Below are positions 59,906-64,000 of a stretch of 64,000 nt of DNA, piece after piece. Origin of the DNA: Isoetes taiwanensis (Eukaryota; Streptophyta; Lycopodiopsida; Isoetales; Isoetaceae); assembly GCA_021234155.1 (NCBI GenBank), contig JAJEKV010000051.1:9568105-9632104 (forward strand), in the 5' to 3' direction. The notes under the pieces are model-generated. The model searched no databases. It saw only the letters and a list, made by a program, of their open reading frames with translations, and was not told the origin of the DNA. Numbering within the stretch: the first letter of the stretch is position 1; every line of letters begins with the position of its first letter. Position numbers and translations under genes: made by a program.

Positions 59906-60361
59906 GGGAAAAACTCTGAAATACCCTTATGTTTTGCTAAAATTGACAAAACGCCCCTAGTTTTGGGGGTATGTTTATGGAAATGATCATAACTTTTTTG
60001 TGATGATCCAAATGGAAATGAGTCTTTCAGATCTATTGTAAAGGAGGATGAGATCTTTCTATCAAATGTAAGGTCACATAAATCGGAGTCTTAAATCACA
60101 AGTTATGTTATTTTTAATACACAAGAAAATTGTAGAAATTTCAGAGGGATTTACGAGACCATAACTTGAGATTTTGGAATCCGATTCAGGAGATCTTAAC
60201 TTTCATGGAAAGGTCTCATTTTCTTCTACAATATATCTGAAGGATACATTCTCATTTGGATTAGCTCAAAAAAGTTACGGTCATTTCCATAAAAATACCC
60301 TAAAAACTAGGGGTGTTTTGTCAATTTTAGCAAAACATAAGGGTATTTCAGAGTTTTTCCC
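59906..60361. mobile_element. Foldback MITE with arms of about 205 bp
   Basis: Nearly the whole 456-bp element is an inverted repeat, with arms 59906-60110 and 60158-60361 and a spacer of about 47 bp. The outermost 47 bp (starting GGGAAAAACTCTGAAATACC) are identical in both arms. Similarity falls to about 70-75 percent towards the centre. Long terminal inverted repeats suggest a Mutator-like non-autonomous element. I could not find the expected 9-bp target duplication. There is no coding capacity. Confidence 0.85.
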
Positions 60362-60859
60362 TTTGCTTTTTTATTTTTGAACAAAACGACATCTCCCATA
60401 AACGACCATCGTCAATAATTTTGTTTGGAGTTCCTATTTCCAAAGGTTGGACGATACATCTATAGTTTTATTTGTTTGCCCTCCCTCCCTAAAAGCAATA
60501 ATAAACAACCACAGCAACAAAATTTGAATTTTTTTTAAGTACTGCTAGGAAGTTAAGAAAAGCCATAAAACGAGAGAGCTTCTGCAAGTATGGCTATGAT
60601 GACCTATAGTCATATCTATAGCAAGTATGGCCTTTAGGTGGTTTGGCTATAACGATCTCTAACGACCTATTTTCCAGGACCTTATTGGGCAACACTGTGA
60701 CAGGGCTTCGAACAACGTGAACATCATTTAACAAACCAAGGTCGTTCATATGAAACTCAATGATGCTTTTTTTAATAAACAACAGAGAACACATGCTAAT
60801 TGAGCAAAACTGTAATTGACAGGTCCCTTGGAGCCACAACGGAGGCAATATAGACAGAA

Positions 60860-60945
60860 CTCGTAAACATGTGCCTGGTGTTGCCACTCTAATGTCCTTG
60901 TGATTTTACTTGCCTTTTAACATGAATATGTTGCAACTTTGGACT
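60860..60945 (-). repeat. Degenerate Helitron 3' end
   Basis: The sequence from CTCGTAAACATGTGCCTGGTG onward aligns with the terminal 85 bp of Helitron 1 at 35468, including the following TTTTACT...TTTAAC...ATATGT.GCAACTT. The hairpin has lost pairing (GCCTGGTGTTGCCACTC) and CTAG has become CTCG. The 5' end was not identified. Confidence 0.6.
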
Positions 60946-61664
60946 AACACCACAAGATTGATGCTTGCAAGAATATGGTATATATGTTTATATTACGAAG
61001 TAATCGAATCATGCCAAAACATGACTTTGAACTATGATTTAAGCCACTTCACCCACCGGCCATGGAGGGCAACACTCCGTGCGCAGCACCTTGTTTTTTT
61101 TTATGTATTTTATTGATCACGCAACATCACGTACACACGAGTCACATGCAGCCAATCTAGAGCAGCTCCATTTGACTGGTGAACTACGTATGGCCCATCT
61201 CGAACCCATGACCTCTGGGTGCACCAAAGTGCCTTATACAAGAGTGTTTTTCTTACATACGAGCAGCTTTGCATGGAAGGTCATTGTCATTACTGATGAG
61301 ATGTTCCAATCATCATGTTCTGAATACTGATGGGAGATTGATTTAGAATGCTTTGAGCAGATTTTTCTGGAATATACAACACATAATAATGGGGACTTTT
61401 TAAGGTTTCCACAACTGAAGCAAATATATATGGATCACACTTTTTACAAAATTGAGATTCCTCCACGTTAGTGCTCCATTGTATGAGACTCATTTGTTGT
61501 ATCGTCAGTTCTCCTGCATAATATGGAAAAGCAATTTAGCGCTCTGTGAACATTCAAGGTTAGCTCACTAAGTAGAGTTACTGAGGCATAAACATTTTCT
61601 ATGCTAGCTGAGTAAGTACATATTATATGAATGAAAATGATCCTGACATTCGCGGTCTAGCTGC
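60946..61664. other. Intergenic, 3' side of NRAMP
   Basis: No gene. A weak tRNA-B-box-like phrase (GGTTCGAG, minus strand, near 61200) was noted but not called. Confidence 0.35.
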
Positions 61665-63869
61665 TTACTTGTGAAGTGAAGTAAATATGGCCCAGTATCT
61701 GTTGGCTTTCATGGGTCTTATAACCAAATATGCAATAAAACTCATGTACAAAGAGGTTGTGGCCACCAAAGTCAGAACCATTCGCAAAGAATGGTTGTTT
61801 AGTTTTAGCACAAAGTCTGCAACAAAATACATATTTATTCCTAACACAACAGATGCAATGAGACCTGTTATAACCTGTCATTCCAATAGGATCAAGTGTT
61901 AGGGTACTTGTCTATTCATCTTCAAAAACAGCATATTGGATGGGAAAATGTACCTTGCATAGCATTCCAATCTTGAATACACCCATTATCCGCTCGTTTG
62001 ACACTAGAGTCATGAGTGGAATGATAGCAAAAGGAAGCTGTATTGACTGCAGAACATTGAGCCATTCATTCATTTTATCTAGCTCATTCTGGGAAGTGTC
62101 AAAGGCCAGAGCAACTATAATAGTGGGAATAATAGAAACACTTCGTGTGACGATAACCCGCACCCATTTTCTTGTTTTGAGGTTCAGAAAACCAGCCATG
62201 ACAAATTGCCCAGTGTATGTGCCTGTCATAGTGCTACTTTGCCCAGCTGCAAGAAGTCCAGCTGCCCAAATATACAGAATGGGAAAATATCCACGTCCAT
62301 ATTTTGCTTGCAAAGCCTCCCCAGCATTTGCAAGCCCAATGTTTATAGCTATATCTGTTCCATAAAAGCTCTTTGCAAACACAGACATGATGAACAAGTT
62401 GATTACAAAGGACAGGAGGAGTGCTATGGCTGACTCGATAGAATAATATCTAAATGCTTCTCGAACATGCTTTTGCCTTGTTGAATCAATTGAACGCGAT
62501 TGTACAAGAGCAGAGTGGAGAAAAATATTGTGAGGCATTACTACAGCTCCAAGTATGCCCACAGCAACATGTACAGCATTAGGGGGCACGTATGGTGTAG
62601 TCAGCCCTGCAAGAAACGCATGTTGTGTCATGAAAGTATGCATGCAGAATCTATATGCTAGTTCATAATTTCAGTCTACATTTTCAAGAACTAAGAGCTG
62701 CAATACCTAAAAGCATCTCATCAAGTTTTATAGCTGTAGCATCATCTCTAACAATAACTAGAGTAGTGCAAAAGATGGAAATACAAAACAGATCCATGGA
62801 AGACCATAGTTGACATCCAAGTGCAGCCTCTGGCATCTCAATCCCAGGGTGATTACGGGTGAATAAGTCTCAAATTGAAGGGCAGTTACATAATCTTGTG
62901 CTATGCAGGTGAATTTTGAAATTTGTGCCAAAGAATACCTGAAAGGATTTGACCAGCATTAGGACCAGCTTTGACAAATACTCCAGCAAATGATGCCCCC
63001 ATAATCAAGATAAGAAGACCAAAGAATGCTTCCAACTTCCTTACTCCAAAATTTTCTAGGAACAGAAACAGAAACCTGTAGGTTTTACAGCTCATCATTA
63101 GTACACGATAAGAATGATGCAAATTCCTGGAAAGGATGGAAGTATAGACCCAGCAATGATGTGGGTATTTTTAGGTAGTTGTCAGGTAAAATCGAAAAAC
63201 TTACTTTGAAGCAAAAGATCATTCTATCCATTCTAGTTATATTAGTGACTAAGGATTCCATTATTATACTTATAACAATGAAGTAATGAACATATTACAA
63301 AGTCCAGAAACTCACCCATAAATGCCAGTCATAAGAACTCCTCCCCAAAGGGGTATAGACCCATTGGATAAAATTCTAAAGGCAATGGCGCTTCCAATAA
63401 CCTCCTGGATGTCAGCACCTATAATTGCAATTTCTGTCATAATCCATAAAAGCACTCTTGCTGTTTGTGGATATTCATCCCGACAATGTTCTGCAAGATG
63501 AAAGCCAGTGGCCACACTGAGCCTGGCAGCAAGCAACTGCACAAAAAGTCCTACCAAAGTGGACAGTAATAGAATCCACAAAAGATAGTACCCAGCAACA
63601 GCCCCTGCCTGAAGATCACTCTCTATGTTGCCAGGATCTAGATATGCTATACTCATCAAAAAGCCTGGCCCTGTGAACATCCATAGTTTTTTCCATGAAA
63701 ATTTTGAAATTGATTCATCATCATCATCATCAGTTCCAAACACTTCAATTTGTTCAGACCTTTCATATGCTCTTTCTTTGCTTGCATCACTCAATGACAG
63801 CACAATGGCTTTTCTTCCTTCATCAATTCCATCAAGAAGGGGCTGTGCTTCTGAATCTAGCCAAGCCAT
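61665..63869 (-). CDS. NRAMP: NRAMP divalent metal transporter
   Basis: Four exons on the minus strand (63316-63869, 62939-63075, 61954-62606, 61665-61874), all with GT-AG borders, give an unbroken 517-aa frame. The acidic cytosolic N terminus contains DDDDD at 47-51. TM1 carries DPGN at 78-81. TM6 carries MPHN at 254-257. The conserved transport signature [14 protein letters not shown] lies at 352-365. Multiple hydrophobic segments span the rest, ending [14 protein letters not shown]. The four-exon layout and [16 protein letters not shown] resemble the plant NRAMP2-5 group, whose members export Fe and Mn from vacuoles or Golgi-type compartments; which member this is cannot be settled here. 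Proton-coupled transport of Fe2+/Mn2+ is family knowledge. The last codon is followed by AAGC, so an alternative GT donor (GTAAGC) overlaps the stop and a further exon cannot be fully excluded. Confidence 0.95.
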
Positions 63870-64000
63870 TCAAAGCCGGGATGTTTATTAACTATTTCTG
63901 TCTCAAAGGGGCTTCAATCTCACTGCCCAACTAGATTTCCAAGCTAATACTCTGGGATACAGGACATCCACTTCCGGAAATCTGCGGATAACTTTACCAA
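63870..64000. other. NRAMP 5' flank
   Basis: Likely 5' untranslated or promoter sequence of the NRAMP gene. No TATA element is clear in the 131 bp available. Confidence 0.4.

Noticed and set aside
61140-61260. tRNA-like SINE on the minus strand
   Set aside because: Only a B-box-like GGTTCGAG was seen; no A box, tail or duplication.
1-64000. CRISPR array, prokaryotic operon or rRNA/tRNA genes
   Set aside because: No regularly spaced repeats with unique spacers, and no rRNA or complete tRNA structure was seen; the gene structures are eukaryotic.

Overview
This is a stretch of a land-plant nuclear genome. The evidence is plant-type genes with short GT-AG introns (an NRAMP metal transporter, a GH17 beta-1,3-glucanase, the splicing factor CWC15), decayed copies of plant-specific genes (PRISE reductase, arogenate dehydratase, CDSP32 thioredoxin) and a dense mix of Copia, TRIM, LINE, hAT, MITE and Helitron elements. 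The base composition is AT-rich overall. I cannot name the species or decide between fern, gymnosperm and angiosperm from sequence alone.

Only three genes look intact. GH17 beta-1,3-glucanase lies at 14489-15576 (+, 2 exons, 337 aa). CWC15 lies at 32434-34512 (-, 7 exons, 233 aa). An NRAMP divalent-metal transporter lies at 61665-63869 (-, 4 exons, 517 aa). They are unrelated in function and each stands alone.

Layout. 1-3120: a PRISE-like reductase pseudogene fused at its 3' side to a TCTP fragment, with a 0.9-kb TRIM inside it. 3125-8081: a complete but mutated Copia element with near-identical LTRs and a 5-bp target duplication. 8421-8834: a Tourist-like MITE. 10230-13083: a LINE with a microsatellite tail, a second LINE relic and a 3'-end copy of the first family. 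14.4-15.6 kb: the glucanase. 18.0-21.3 kb: a decayed hAT transposase gene behind an array of short palindromes. 24.0-27.1 kb: an LTR-type element with strongly unequal ends. 27.1-29.6 kb: a Copia relic peppered with small insertions. 29.8-32.4 kb: tandem duplications and a second Tourist-like MITE. 32.4-34.5 kb: CWC15. 35468-42613: two Helitrons joined exactly end to end. 42.7-50.2 kb: scattered exon-like remains of an unrecognised gene with coiled-coil, cysteine-rich and FCP1-like parts, broken by LINE insertions. 53.1-54.05 kb: a chimeric pseudogene joining arogenate dehydratase to VPS15. 55.9-57.9 kb: a CDSP32 pseudogene. 59906-60361: a nearly perfect foldback element. 61.7-63.9 kb: NRAMP.

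The most unusual structures are the head-to-tail Helitron pair, the two chimeric gene-fragment loci, one LINE family whose copies end in three different microsatellites, the palindrome array beside the hAT gene, and a short repeat shared by the upstream regions of CWC15 and the CDSP32 pseudogene.
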